From assembly GCA_011390615.1 (NCBI GenBank), contig JAABSB010000015.1, forward strand, positions 1 to 34,939: a DNA stretch of 34,939 bases, read 5' to 3'. This DNA comes from Desulfotignum sp. GTDB lineage: Bacteria; Desulfobacterota; Desulfobacteria; Desulfobacterales; Desulfobacteraceae. Within the stretch, counting starts at the first letter, position 1. Each line of letters opens with the position of its first letter. The notes beneath the pieces are model-generated. The model was not told the origin of the DNA. It saw only the letters and a program-made list of their open reading frames with translations, and made no database searches. The translations under genes were made by a program, and so were the position numbers. Shown here one piece after another: positions 10,196-18,291 of this stretch.

Positions 10196-10224
10196 TTGAC
10201 ACCTCAATGGGAAGCAGGTAAGGT
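10196..10224 (+). promoter_or_regulatory. probable sigma-70 promoter of the cobalamin operon
   Basis: A perfect -35 hexamer TTGACA (10196-10201) is followed after 17 nt by TAAGGT (10219-10224), which matches the -10 consensus at three of six bases. Transcription would begin near 10231, directly before the first paired base of the cobalamin riboswitch. The rest of the 10039-10195 stretch is A/T-rich upstream sequence with nothing else I recognise. Confidence 0.6.
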
Positions 10225-10233
10225 AATGCATTG

Positions 10234-10386
10234 TTTCAGGTGCTGCTGATGCAGGTAAAAGGGAATCCTGTGAAAATCAGGAACGGACCCGCCGCTGTAA
10301 CCGGGGATGAACACCACACAACCACTGAAGAAAAACGGGAAGGGTGGTCAGTAAGCAGATCCGGGAGTCAGAAAACCTGCCTGAAA
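10234..10386 (+). promoter_or_regulatory. cobalamin (adenosylcobalamin) riboswitch
   Basis: The closing helix P1 is formed by TTTCAGG (10234-10240) and CCTGAAA (10380-10386). Inside it lie the landmark elements in canonical order: GGTGC, AAAGGGAATC, GGAACGGACCCGCCGCTGTAAC read in parts as the conserved core, the B12-box-like ACCACTG at about 10321-10327, GGGAAGGGTGG, and CCGGGAGTCAGA before the final CCTGCC. This aptamer lowers expression when B12 is abundant. It precedes btuC-like to cobQ genes, all of corrinoid uptake or synthesis, with a terminator 60 nt downstream as the likely expression platform. Confidence 0.95.
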
Positions 10387-10387
10387 A

Positions 10388-10425
10388 GTTGATCGTTATA
10401 CTTGCGAGGGCTTGGGTAGATCAAC
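10388..10425 (+). other. 7-bp inverted repeat between the riboswitch aptamer and its terminator
   Basis: GTTGATC (10388-10394) pairs perfectly with GATCAAC (10419-10425) across a 24-nt loop. It lies exactly between the end of P1 and the terminator hairpin, so it probably belongs to the expression platform. I could not find a clear antiterminator that pairs with the terminator's left arm. Confidence 0.4.
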
Positions 10426-10446
10426 CTTATGCGGATAAAAACGGTT

Positions 10447-10478
10447 CCCATATCAGATATTTCTGGTATGGGTTTTTT
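10447..10478 (+). terminator. intrinsic terminator of the riboswitch expression platform
   Basis: CCCATATCAGA pairs with TCTGGTATGGG (11 bp with one U-G pair) around a 4-nt TATT loop, and six T follow (10473-10478). It sits after the cobalamin aptamer and 25 nt before the btuC-like start, the right place for ligand-dependent termination. Confidence 0.85.
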
Positions 10479-10502
10479 AATGCCTCAGCAACAGGATGCG
10501 CC

Positions 10503-11552
10503 ATGTTCTCGAGTATACCGGCTGCCATACCCAGAGGGAAAACAGGATTTCTGGTGGTTCTGTTTTCCCTTCTCCTTTTGGGATCCATCCTGGTGTCGCT
10601 TTCCATGGGGTACATGAAAATTCCTATCCAGGACATCCCGAAAATCGTTTTGGGAAAACTGGTTGGGGGTGGCCATGACCAATCATCCATGAGGGCAACC
10701 TATGAAACGGTACTGGTTGATATCCGCCTGCCCAGAATTTTAACCTGCGCTGCCGTGGGAGCCGCCCTTGCTGTTTCCGGGGTCCTTTTCCAGGGCATAC
10801 TGCTGAATCCTTTGGCTGACCCCTACACCCTGGGGGTTTCAGCAGGGGCCGCATTCGGTGCCAGTATTGCCATTGTATTGAACCTGTCTTCCACCCTAGT
10901 GTCGATTCCGGGATTTGCCTTTGCCGGGGCCTGCGCCACCCTGTTTTTTGTTTTGTTTTTATCCTATTCCCCGGGCAGTCCCGGCGGCGGGTTGTCATCC
11001 AGCAACCTCATTTTGTCAGGCATTATTGTTGCCGCTATTTTGTCGGCAGGACTGAGTTTTCTGAAATTCATCGCTGATGAACAGGTATCTGTAATTATTT
11101 TCTGGCTCATGGGCAGTTTTGCCTCCAAGACCTGGCCCCAGTTTCTGCTTGTGGCAGGGGTTTTGCTAGTGGGACTTCTGGTTGCTGTTTTCTATGCCAG
11201 GGACCTGAACCTTGTTTCCATGGGAGACCGCTCTGCCGCAAGTCTGGGAGTGGATGTAAAAAAGGTTACCCTGATCCTTCTGGTTACCGGTTCCATGCTG
11301 GCAGCGGTCTGTGTGTCCATATCCGGTATCATCGGATTTGTGGGCCTTCTGGTGCCCCATATGATGCGGTTTCTCACAGGCCCTGACAACCGGAAACTGC
11401 TGCCGATCTCCATGCTCACCGGTGCTGTGCTTCTTTTATGGGCGGACACCATCACCCGGGCTGTTCTGCCCCATGAAATTCCCATCGGGGTATTAACCGC
11501 CCTGATCGGCGGACCGGTTTTCTGCTGGATTTTCAAAAAAAGCCGGATGTGA
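10503..11552 (+). CDS. btuC: corrinoid/iron-siderophore type ABC transporter permease (BtuC/FecCD family)
   Basis: The 349-residue polytopic membrane protein carries the FecCD family signatures, including RLPRILTCAAVGAALAVSG, NPLADPYTLGVSAGAAFGA, GISGIIGFVGLLVPHMMR-type text near the C-terminus, and a final GGPVFCWIF segment. Such permeases import cobalamin or ferric siderophores with a BtuD-like ATPase and a periplasmic binding protein. The cobalamin riboswitch directly upstream and the corrin-synthesis genes downstream make cobalamin or cobinamide the likely substrate. The frame is open further upstream into the riboswitch, but the ATG at 10503 has an AGGA 6 nt before it and lies after the terminator, so it is chosen. 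Confidence 0.9.
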   Translation: MFSSIPAAIPRGKTGFLVVLFSLLLLGSILVSLSMGYMKIPIQDIPKIVLGKLVGGGHDQSSMRATYETVLVDIRLPRILTCAAVGAALAVSGVLFQGILLNPLADPYTLGVSAGAAFGASIAIVLNLSSTLVSIPGFAFAGACATLFFVLFLSYSPGSPGGGLSSSNLILSGIIVAAILSAGLSFLKFIADEQVSVIIFWLMGSFASKTWPQFLLVAGVLLVGLLVAVFYARDLNLVSMGDRSAASLGVDVKKVTLILLVTGSMLAAVCVSISGIIGFVGLLVPHMMRFLTGPDNRKLLPISMLTGAVLLLWADTITRAVLPHEIPIGVLTALIGGPVFCWIFKKSRM

Positions 11553-11561
11553 TTGGATGTC

Positions 11562-12338
11562 ATGGAAATATGCATGGAGCATATACACTTTTTTCATGGG
11601 GACACACAGGTTTTAAACAATGTGACCTGCCGGTTTTCTCCGGGCAGGTTTTATGCGGTTCTTGGTCCCAACGGCAGCGGGAAAACAACCCTTCTTGATC
11701 TGATGTGCGGTTTTCGGATACCTGAAAAAGGCCGGGTCCTTCTGGGAAATGACCCGGTTGCTTCTCTTACCAGACGCAGGGTTGCCCAGACCATTGCCCT
11801 GGTTTCCCAGAGCTATGAAATCAATTTTCCTTTTCTGGTAAAAGAGGTAGTCATGATGGGGCGGCATCCCCATATTGACAGGTTTTCCCGGCCATCCCAT
11901 GCTGACCTGTGTGCGGTGCAACAGGCCATGGAGATGACCGGCATCACCCATCTTGGAAACCGGTATATAACCGAACTTTCCGGCGGGGAAAAGCAGCGGT
12001 GTGTGTTTGCCAGGGCCCTGTGCCAGGACACACCGGTCCTGCTGCTGGATGAAGCATTCTCCAGCATGGATATCCACCACAGCTTCCATTTGCTGGGCCT
12101 GGTGAAAAAAGCGGTGCAGGAGGATAAAAAAACAGTGATTGCCGTTCTCCATGATATAAACCTGGCTGCCGGTTTTTCCCATGAAATGGTTTTTTTAAAA
12201 AACGGGCAGATCACCGCCATGGGCAAAACCGATGCAGTACTGACCCAGGACACCATTCAAACCGTATTCAATGTAAGATCCAAGGTGGAATACAATGCAT
12301 ATGTGCAGGCAATACAAGCTTATTTCAAGCCGGAGTAA
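11562..12338 (+). CDS. btuD: ABC transporter ATP-binding protein (BtuD/FecE-like)
   Basis: The 258-residue ATPase partners the preceding permease. Visible motifs are Walker A GPNGSGKTT (about residue 35), the Q-loop in ALVSQSYEINFPF, the ABC signature LSGGEKQR, Walker B VLLLDEAFSSMD, and the switch His in VLHDINLA. A TTG at 11553, directly after the permease stop, is in frame. The ATG at 11562 gives an N-terminus that fits the family (MEICMEHIHFFHGD) and has a GGA 4 nt upstream. It is part of the riboswitch-controlled operon. Confidence 0.92.
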   Translation: MEICMEHIHFFHGDTQVLNNVTCRFSPGRFYAVLGPNGSGKTTLLDLMCGFRIPEKGRVLLGNDPVASLTRRRVAQTIALVSQSYEINFPFLVKEVVMMGRHPHIDRFSRPSHADLCAVQQAMEMTGITHLGNRYITELSGGEKQRCVFARALCQDTPVLLLDEAFSSMDIHHSFHLLGLVKKAVQEDKKTVIAVLHDINLAAGFSHEMVFLKNGQITAMGKTDAVLTQDTIQTVFNVRSKVEYNAYVQAIQAYFKPE

Positions 12339-12342
12339 ATAT

Positions 12343-13362
12343 ATGTTGCTGATTCTGGCAGGGCAAGTGCGTGTTGCCCCTGGAGCTGAATTTTTGAGCC
12401 GGCTGGGCGGTCTGTCAAAAATCCACTGGTATTTAGTCAGACTTGCCCTGCTGGTTCTGCTGGCACTTTTTGTATCCAGGTTAGATGTCTGCTTTGCCGG
12501 CACCCATACCATCTTGGATGCCAAAGGTAGAAAAATCCATGTGGAACAGCCTTTTTCCCGCATCATCTCCCTGTACGGGGCCCACACAGAAAACCTTTTT
12601 TACCTGGGCCTGACATCGGAAATCATCGGTGTTTCTGTAAACGACCGGTTCCCGCCCCAGGTGGACAGTAAACAAAGGTTTTCTTTTCATGATGACCCTG
12701 AAAAATTTCTGGCTGCCCGGCCCGACCTGGTTTTGATACGGCCCATGATCGATAATGGATACCCGGATTTTGTCAGGCAGCTGGAACGGTTCAACATCAC
12801 CGTGGTTTCCCTTCAGCCGTCAGATGTAAACGAGATGTTTGCCTACTGGGTGACCCTGGGACAACTCACCGGAAAAACAGCTGCAGCAGAACAGCTTGTG
12901 ACCGATTTTCAAAAAAAAACCCGGGAGATTGCTTCTTTGCTTCCCCCGGTGAAAGCCAGGAAAAAGGTGTATTTTGAAGCCATCCATGCCAGGATGAAAA
13001 CCTTTACCCATGGATCCATGGCAATCTATGCTTTGGAAACCGCAGGGGGCATTAATGTGGCTGCAGATGCCCCATCATCCAGAAACACCAATATCGCCAA
13101 TTACAGCAAGGAAAAAATTCTGGCAAAAGCACAGGAGATTGATGTGTTTCTGGCACAAAAAGGGATAATGAACCCGGTTTCCATGGAACAGATTGTCACT
13201 GAACCCGGGTTTCACATTATAAAGGCAGTTGCTGACGACCGGGTATATCTGGTTGATGAAAATATCGTTTCCCGTCCTGTGCCCAGGCTGTTACAGGGGA
13301 TTGTTGCCATCGGCGACCTGCTTTACCCGGATATTTTTGCAAAAATTAAAAAGGATTTGTAA
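12343..13362 (+). CDS. btuF: periplasmic corrinoid-binding protein of ABC transporter (BtuF-like)
   Basis: The 339-residue product has a hydrophobic N-terminal segment (about residues 30-48, LVRLALLVLLALFVS), consistent with a signal peptide or anchor after an unusually long N-region. A helical-backbone binding protein domain follows, with RIISLYGAHTENLFYLGL, LAARPDLVLIRP, and DDRVYLVDENIVSRPVPRLLQGI. No lipobox Cys is obvious. It should capture corrinoid for the upstream permease and ATPase. The ATG at 12343 has GGAG 7 nt before it and lies 4 nt after the ATPase stop. Its stop overlaps the next start by one base (TAATG). Confidence 0.85.
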   Translation: MLLILAGQVRVAPGAEFLSRLGGLSKIHWYLVRLALLVLLALFVSRLDVCFAGTHTILDAKGRKIHVEQPFSRIISLYGAHTENLFYLGLTSEIIGVSVNDRFPPQVDSKQRFSFHDDPEKFLAARPDLVLIRPMIDNGYPDFVRQLERFNITVVSLQPSDVNEMFAYWVTLGQLTGKTAAAEQLVTDFQKKTREIASLLPPVKARKKVYFEAIHARMKTFTHGSMAIYALETAGGINVAADAPSSRNTNIANYSKEKILAKAQEIDVFLAQKGIMNPVSMEQIVTEPGFHIIKAVADDRVYLVDENIVSRPVPRLLQGIVAIGDLLYPDIFAKIKKDL

Positions 13363-14066
13363 TGGAAAAAACTGGTAAACTATATGGGGTCGGTGTCGGA
13401 CCAGGCGATCCTGAACTGATCACTGTCAAAGCGGTCCGTGTAATAAAAGAGGCGGATATTATTTTTACAGCTGCCTCCAGCAAAAACAGTTACAGCCTGG
13501 CTGTGGAGATTGCCGGCCCGTATATTTCACCTGCGACAAAAATACACACCCTTGGGTTTCCCATGACCAAAGAGGAAAGCCAGGTGGAAAAAGCCTGGAT
13601 GGACAATACAAAAGAAATTGCCCGGGCCCTGGAACAGGGACTTTCCGTGGTGTTTCTGACCCTTGGTGACCCCATCACCTATTCCACATTCGGGTATATT
13701 CTCAAAAAGATGAAGCAGGTCCTGCCCACGGCTTCGATTGAAACCATCCCCGGCATCACCTCGTTTCATGCAGCATCTGCCAGGCTCAACCGGATACTGG
13801 TGGAAGGCGAAGAATCTCTGCTGGTCACCTCAGGCGCTTTTGGCGGCAGCCAGATCCGCAATATCAAACAGGTGGAAAATATTGCCATTGTCAAAGCCTA
13901 TAAAAACATCAAAGATATCAATGCCGCATTAAAAGAAGCAGGCATGCACAAAAACGGGGTGGCGGTTTCCCACTGCGGTCGGAAAAAAGAAAAAATATTT
14001 GATAATCTGGATGATCTTGAAACCCGGGCTCCGGATTACTGGACCCTGATTCTGGCTGCAAAATGA
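13362..14066 (+). CDS. cbiL: (cobalt-)precorrin-2 C20-methyltransferase
   Basis: The 234-residue SAM-dependent tetrapyrrole methyltransferase adds the C20 methyl to cobalt-sirohydrochlorin early in anaerobic corrin synthesis. The N-terminal GVGVGPGDPELITVKAV motif and the LTLGDPITYSTF loop are diagnostic of the CbiL/CobI branch. ETIPGITSFHAASARL and the C-terminal LILAAK are further family features. Length is normal. It overlaps the previous gene by 1 nt and the next by 4 nt (ATGA), indicating coupled translation. Confidence 0.93.
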   Translation: MEKTGKLYGVGVGPGDPELITVKAVRVIKEADIIFTAASSKNSYSLAVEIAGPYISPATKIHTLGFPMTKEESQVEKAWMDNTKEIARALEQGLSVVFLTLGDPITYSTFGYILKKMKQVLPTASIETIPGITSFHAASARLNRILVEGEESLLVTSGAFGGSQIRNIKQVENIAIVKAYKNIKDINAALKEAGMHKNGVAVSHCGRKKEKIFDNLDDLETRAPDYWTLILAAK

Positions 14067-15118
14067 AACACCGGCAGATCAGGCTCAAGCTGCTGTGCAT
14101 TTCCGCCGGCATATCTGCCCTGCTGCCTTTGGCAGGCAGCCTGTTCTTTGCCCCGGTTACCACGGATATCCTGGTGAACCGGCTGCTCTTTCCCCTGATT
14201 CGGCTTTCCTGCTTTATCGTTATGGGACTTGTGGCAGGCCAGGTCATTGAAGGCCTTGGGTGGACCCGTCAGGTGGCAGTGGTGGCCCGTCCTTTTTTCA
14301 GGTTTTCCCGCATGGGGGACAGGTGCAGTGCTGCATTCACGACCGCATTTTTCTCTGGTGCTGCTGCCAACGCCATGCTGGCCGATTTTTATGACCAGGG
14401 AAAAATTTCAAAAATCCAATTGTTTTTATCTAACTATATCAACCAGTTTCCCGCTTTTTTTCTCCACCTTCCCACAACGGTTTTCATTGTGCTGCCTCTG
14501 ACCGGTATGGCCGGGGCCCTGTATTTTCTGCTTACCTTTCTGGCTGTTTTCGTGAGAACCTGCGGTTTTCTGCTCTTTGGCCGTTTTTATCTGCAAAATA
14601 CACCACCGGTGAATACGGACCATGACAATGCCGGGCCTTTGCCTGAACCCGGCAAAAAATCTTTGCCCGAAATAATTCAGGGCATCGGTCACAGGCTGCC
14701 CATCCGCCTGGTGAATATTTTCATCTGGGTGCTGCCCATCTATACCATGGTCTTTCTTTTGCACTGGTATGGGGCTTTTGACCTTTTAAACACCGCCCTT
14801 TCCCGGTATGTGGCTGTAAGCATCATGCCTGTGGAATCTTTATCCGTGGTGATACTGAGTTTTGCCGCTGAATTTACCTCTGGGTTTGCCGCTGCAGGGG
14901 CACTCATGGATGCAGGTGTGCTGACCATAAAACAAACCGTGCTGGCACTTTTGCTGGGCAATATCCTGGCATTTCCCATACGGGCGTTGCGGCACCAGCT
15001 TCCCAGGTATCTGGGAATTTTTTCTCCCAAAATCGGGCTGCAGCTGTTATTATCCGGCCAGGCCTTCAGAGTTGTCAGTATAATACTTATTGGAACCCTC
15101 TATTATCTGGTGGTATGA
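14063..15118 (+). CDS. Gate-domain (nucleoside-recognition type) membrane protein of unknown function in the cobalamin operon
   Basis: The 351-residue product is strongly hydrophobic with about eight predicted membrane segments. It resembles the SpmA/nucleoside-recognition Gate family: polar breaks such as FFSGAAANAMLADFYDQGKIS in the first half and LSFAAEFTSGFAAAGALMDAG in the second look like the two symmetric Gate repeats. No member function is established here. It sits inside the riboswitch-controlled operon between cbiL and cbiET with 4-nt overlaps on both sides, so it is made with the corrin pathway. A role in moving cobalt, a corrinoid or an intermediate is an inference. No CbiMNQO cobalt transporter is present in the window. 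Confidence 0.75.
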   Translation: MKHRQIRLKLLCISAGISALLPLAGSLFFAPVTTDILVNRLLFPLIRLSCFIVMGLVAGQVIEGLGWTRQVAVVARPFFRFSRMGDRCSAAFTTAFFSGAAANAMLADFYDQGKISKIQLFLSNYINQFPAFFLHLPTTVFIVLPLTGMAGALYFLLTFLAVFVRTCGFLLFGRFYLQNTPPVNTDHDNAGPLPEPGKKSLPEIIQGIGHRLPIRLVNIFIWVLPIYTMVFLLHWYGAFDLLNTALSRYVAVSIMPVESLSVVILSFAAEFTSGFAAAGALMDAGVLTIKQTVLALLLGNILAFPIRALRHQLPRYLGIFSPKIGLQLLLSGQAFRVVSIILIGTLYYLVV

Positions 15119-16353
15119 TGAAACCCTTATATATTATCGGCATCGGCCAGGGAAAAGAAGATCTGACCGCCCGGCAGCTGGATATCATTGATAAAGCAGA
15201 TGTACTTGTGGGGGGCAAACGGCTATTGCAGCTGTTTGCCCCCCACAAGGCAGAAATCCTTGTCATTGACCGGCAGATTGACCGTGTCATCACCAGGATC
15301 AAAGAGAAGATGGCCACCCGGAAGGTGGTGGTGCTGGCATCAGGCGATCCCTTGTTTTACGGCATCGGCGCCACCCTGCTCACCTGCATAGACAAAAAAC
15401 ATATCCAGATTTCTTCCAACATTTCCTGTGTTGCCGCTGCATTTGCCGCCATCAAAGAACCCTGGCACGATGCGCGTATCATAAGCCTTCATGGCAAAAC
15501 CATGGGTGGCTTTTCATTTGCCGGCCTTGCCCGTGAAAACAAGATCGCATTTTTAACCAGCCCGAAAAAAGACCCCGGTTTTATCGCCCGCAACCTCATC
15601 AGGGAAAATGTGTCAGGGTTTTTGTTCTGTGTGCTTGAAAATATCGGATACACCGGGGACCAGAAAATTACCTGGTATCATTCCTATGCAGATGTTATGG
15701 CGGACACATTTTCCCATCCCAACATGGTCATTTTGCTCCGGAACAAAGACCTTCCGGCGAATGTTTCACATGAAACATATCTCGGCATGGATGATGATCT
15801 GTTCCAGCACGCCAAAGGATTGATCACCAAATCTGAAATCCGCAGCATCAGCCTTTCCAGGCTGAAACTGGTGAAAAAAGACCATGTTCTCTGGGATATT
15901 GGATCAGGATCAGGATCGGTGAGCATTGAAGCAGCCCTGGCAATTCCTGAAGGATCCGTGATTGCCATTGAAAAAAACAGGCACCGGACACAGGACATCA
16001 CTCATAACATCAAAAAATTCGGGTGCTTTAATATCCATGTGGTGCCGCTTAATTTTCCCGGTGAAGCCCACACCCTGCCATTGCCGGACCGGATTTTTGT
16101 GGGGGGCGGCGGCAAAAACCTTGACATCGTTTTGGAGACAGCCTGTGATTGTCTTTTGGAAAATGGTATCATCGTAATTAACACCGTGCTGATCCAGAAC
16201 ATGGAAAGGGCATTCACTTTTCTGGAAAACCGGCAATTTTCCCCAGCCATGGTCCAGGTCCAGGTGTCGCGCTCCCAGGGCATGCCCTTCGGGACCCGGC
16301 TTGAACCATTGAACCCGGTGTGGATCATTTCCGGCACCAAACCCATGTCATAA
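15115..16353 (+). CDS. cbiET: precorrin-6Y C5,15-methyltransferase (decarboxylating), CbiE-CbiT fusion
   Basis: The 412-residue protein fuses two enzymes. Residues 1 to about 200 are a CbiE-type tetrapyrrole methylase (IIGIGQGKEDLTARQ, LASGDPLFYGIG). Residues from about 225 are a CbiT-type Rossmann methyltransferase (LWDIGSGSGSVSIEAAL, then DRIFVGGGGKNL). Together they methylate C5 and C15 and remove the ring C acetate carboxyl. The length and order equal CobL/CbiET fusions. It overlaps the Gate-protein stop by 4 nt. A second ATG lies at 15118. Confidence 0.93.
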   Translation: MMKPLYIIGIGQGKEDLTARQLDIIDKADVLVGGKRLLQLFAPHKAEILVIDRQIDRVITRIKEKMATRKVVVLASGDPLFYGIGATLLTCIDKKHIQISSNISCVAAAFAAIKEPWHDARIISLHGKTMGGFSFAGLARENKIAFLTSPKKDPGFIARNLIRENVSGFLFCVLENIGYTGDQKITWYHSYADVMADTFSHPNMVILLRNKDLPANVSHETYLGMDDDLFQHAKGLITKSEIRSISLSRLKLVKKDHVLWDIGSGSGSVSIEAALAIPEGSVIAIEKNRHRTQDITHNIKKFGCFNIHVVPLNFPGEAHTLPLPDRIFVGGGGKNLDIVLETACDCLLENGIIVINTVLIQNMERAFTFLENRQFSPAMVQVQVSRSQGMPFGTRLEPLNPVWIISGTKPMS

Positions 16354-16364
16354 GGATTTTTCCC

Positions 16365-17147
16365 ATGAAACCATCGAACAACCCTGTTATTTTTGCCGGT
16401 GCCGGGCCAGGAGACCCTGACCTGATAACGGTCAAGGCCATGAAAGCCCTGGCTGCCGCAGATCTGGTCATCTTTGCCGGATCTTTGGTGCCTGAATCCG
16501 TGCTCTGCTGGGTCAGGCCCGGAACCCGGACCATCTCTAGTGCGGGTATGCACCTTGACCAGATCATTGACACAATCCGCAAAGGTTACCAGGCAGGTCT
16601 GCAGGTGGTCCGTCTGCACACAGGGGATCCCTCACTGTACGGTGCCATTTTTGAACAGATCCGGGAACTTGAAAAAACCGATATCCCGGTTTTGGTCATT
16701 CCCGGTGTCACTGCTGCCTTTGCCGCATCTGCCGCCATGCACATGGAATACACCCTGCCTGAGATGACCCAGACCCTGATTTTAACCCGAATTTCCGGAC
16801 GGACCCCGGTGCCGGACACGGAAAATCTGGAAAGCCTGGCTGCCCACCAGGCATCCATGGCCATTTACCTGAGCATGGGCCATGTGCTGCAGGTGCAGAA
16901 AATTCTCCAGGCACATTACGGAGAAAATGGATACTGCGCCATTGCGTACAAAGTAAGCCACCCGGAAGAAAAAATTATCCATTGCCGCATAAAATATCTG
17001 GACGAGACCTGCAAAAAAAACGCCATCACCCGGCATGCCCTCATCATTGTGGGCAAAGCCGTGGCAGCCTGCATGAAAAACCAGGATCTGGTGCCATCAA
17101 AACTGTATGATCCCGGATTTTCCCATGGGTACCGTAATGGCGCATAA
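16365..17147 (+). CDS. cbiF: (cobalt-)precorrin-4 C11-methyltransferase
   Basis: The 260-residue product carries the CbiF/CobM motifs: FAGAGPGDPDLITVKA, then VIFAGSLVPE, RLHTGDPSLYGAI, PEMTQTLILTR and MAIYLSMGH. It methylates C11 of cobalt-precorrin-4. The ATG at 16365 is preceded by AAGGA overlapping the cbiET stop, which favours it over an upstream in-frame ATG at 16320 inside cbiET. The end overlaps the start of cbiG. Confidence 0.94.
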   Translation: MKPSNNPVIFAGAGPGDPDLITVKAMKALAAADLVIFAGSLVPESVLCWVRPGTRTISSAGMHLDQIIDTIRKGYQAGLQVVRLHTGDPSLYGAIFEQIRELEKTDIPVLVIPGVTAAFAASAAMHMEYTLPEMTQTLILTRISGRTPVPDTENLESLAAHQASMAIYLSMGHVLQVQKILQAHYGENGYCAIAYKVSHPEEKIIHCRIKYLDETCKKNAITRHALIIVGKAVAACMKNQDLVPSKLYDPGFSHGYRNGA

Positions 17148-18291
17148 TACATCCTTTAGCGACGCTGCTGTGGCCATCTGGGCAATCACCCCCAATGGCA
17201 AAATACTGGGGCAGAAGCTGTGCGCCCATGTGAAACAGGCACGCCTTTTTGTCAGCGCAGGCCTTGCAAACAAGATCCACGAAAAAAAAACCTTTTCTGG
17301 AACAGATGCATCAGGCGGCAGGGCTGGCAATCCCGTCATTCCCTCAGATGCCGGTGCCAGACAAGTTGTGTTTCACCGGCTGTCTGGGGCGGTTGCTGAA
17401 CAGTTTCACACATATGACTGCCATGTGTTTATTTTTTCCACCGGTATTGCCGTCCGGATACTGGCCCCGCTTGTGCGTTCAAAGCTCACAGACCCGGCAG
17501 TGGTGGTTTTAGATGACAAAGGACTGCATGCCATCAGCCTGATATCCGGACATATCGGACAGGCCAACAATTATACCCGGCACATTGCCCGGCTGCTCAA
17601 CGCAGACCCGGTGATCACCACGGCAACGGATGTGAACAACCTGCCGGCTATTGATGTTCTGGCAAAAAATCTGGGGTTGTTCATTGAAACCCCAAAGGCC
17701 ATTAAAATTATCAACATGGCCTTTCTCCAGAACCGTGCCATCTGCCTTCATGATCCGCTGCACCTGGTTGGGCCCTGGATACCTGCACACCTGATTGCTC
17801 AGGGATATAGACAGGGGCCGTCCGTGGTGTGCGACTGGGAGAAACAAAAAGTTTCACGTGAAACCCTGGTGCTGCGTCCCCAGGTGCTGGCAGTGGGCAT
17901 CGGGTGCAACCGGAATACCCCCTTTGATGTGATCTGCGATTTTTTCACAACAACCCTGGACACTGCCGGCATCAGTGTAAATGCGGTGGCAATCCTGGCC
18001 ACAACAAATGTAAAACAGGATGAGCCGGGCATTCTGGCATTGGCTACCCATTTGAATATCCCTGTACAATTTTATGACAGCCAGTCCCTGGCATCGGTAA
18101 AAAACATCCAGACCCCATCCGCAATGGTTGAAAAACATTTAGGAGTAAAAAGCGTATGCGAAGCAGCAGCAATACTGGCATCAAGCAATGGCACCCTGGT
18201 CCTTCCCAAAAAGAAAAACCAGGATGTGACCCTGGCAGTGGCCCTTCACCCAACCGGCTCTTTGTTGTCGGTACCGGACCAGGCCATGTGA
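17125..18291 (+). CDS. cbiG: cobalt-precorrin-5A hydrolase
   Basis: CbiG opens the delta-lactone of cobalt-precorrin-5A and releases acetaldehyde, a step found only in the anaerobic route, so it marks this pathway as early-cobalt. The product (about 388 residues) shows the middle-domain text FSTGIAVRILAPLV, VVLDDKGLHAISLISGHIGQAN and VITTATDVNNLPAID, and a C-terminal domain with GIGCNRNTPFDVI and FYDSQSLASV. In-frame ATGs lie at 17107, 17125 and 17137; 17125 has the best spaced GGA. The family's usual C-terminus (LVLPKKKNQDVTLAVA) is followed by about 16 extra residues. The last 136 nt also encode the start of cbiH. Confidence 0.93.
   Translation: MGTVMAHNTSFSDAAVAIWAITPNGKILGQKLCAHVKQARLFVSAGLANKIHEKKTFSGTDASGGRAGNPVIPSDAGARQVVFHRLSGAVAEQFHTYDCHVFIFSTGIAVRILAPLVRSKLTDPAVVVLDDKGLHAISLISGHIGQANNYTRHIARLLNADPVITTATDVNNLPAIDVLAKNLGLFIETPKAIKIINMAFLQNRAICLHDPLHLVGPWIPAHLIAQGYRQGPSVVCDWEKQKVSRETLVLRPQVLAVGIGCNRNTPFDVICDFFTTTLDTAGISVNAVAILATTNVKQDEPGILALATHLNIPVQFYDSQSLASVKNIQTPSAMVEKHLGVKSVCEAAAILASSNGTLVLPKKKNQDVTLAVALHPTGSLLSVPDQAM

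Noticed and set aside
10344-10502. N-terminal extension of the btuC-like frame
   Set aside because: It would be translated from riboswitch and terminator sequence; the ATG at 10503 has its own Shine-Dalgarno and fits the family length.
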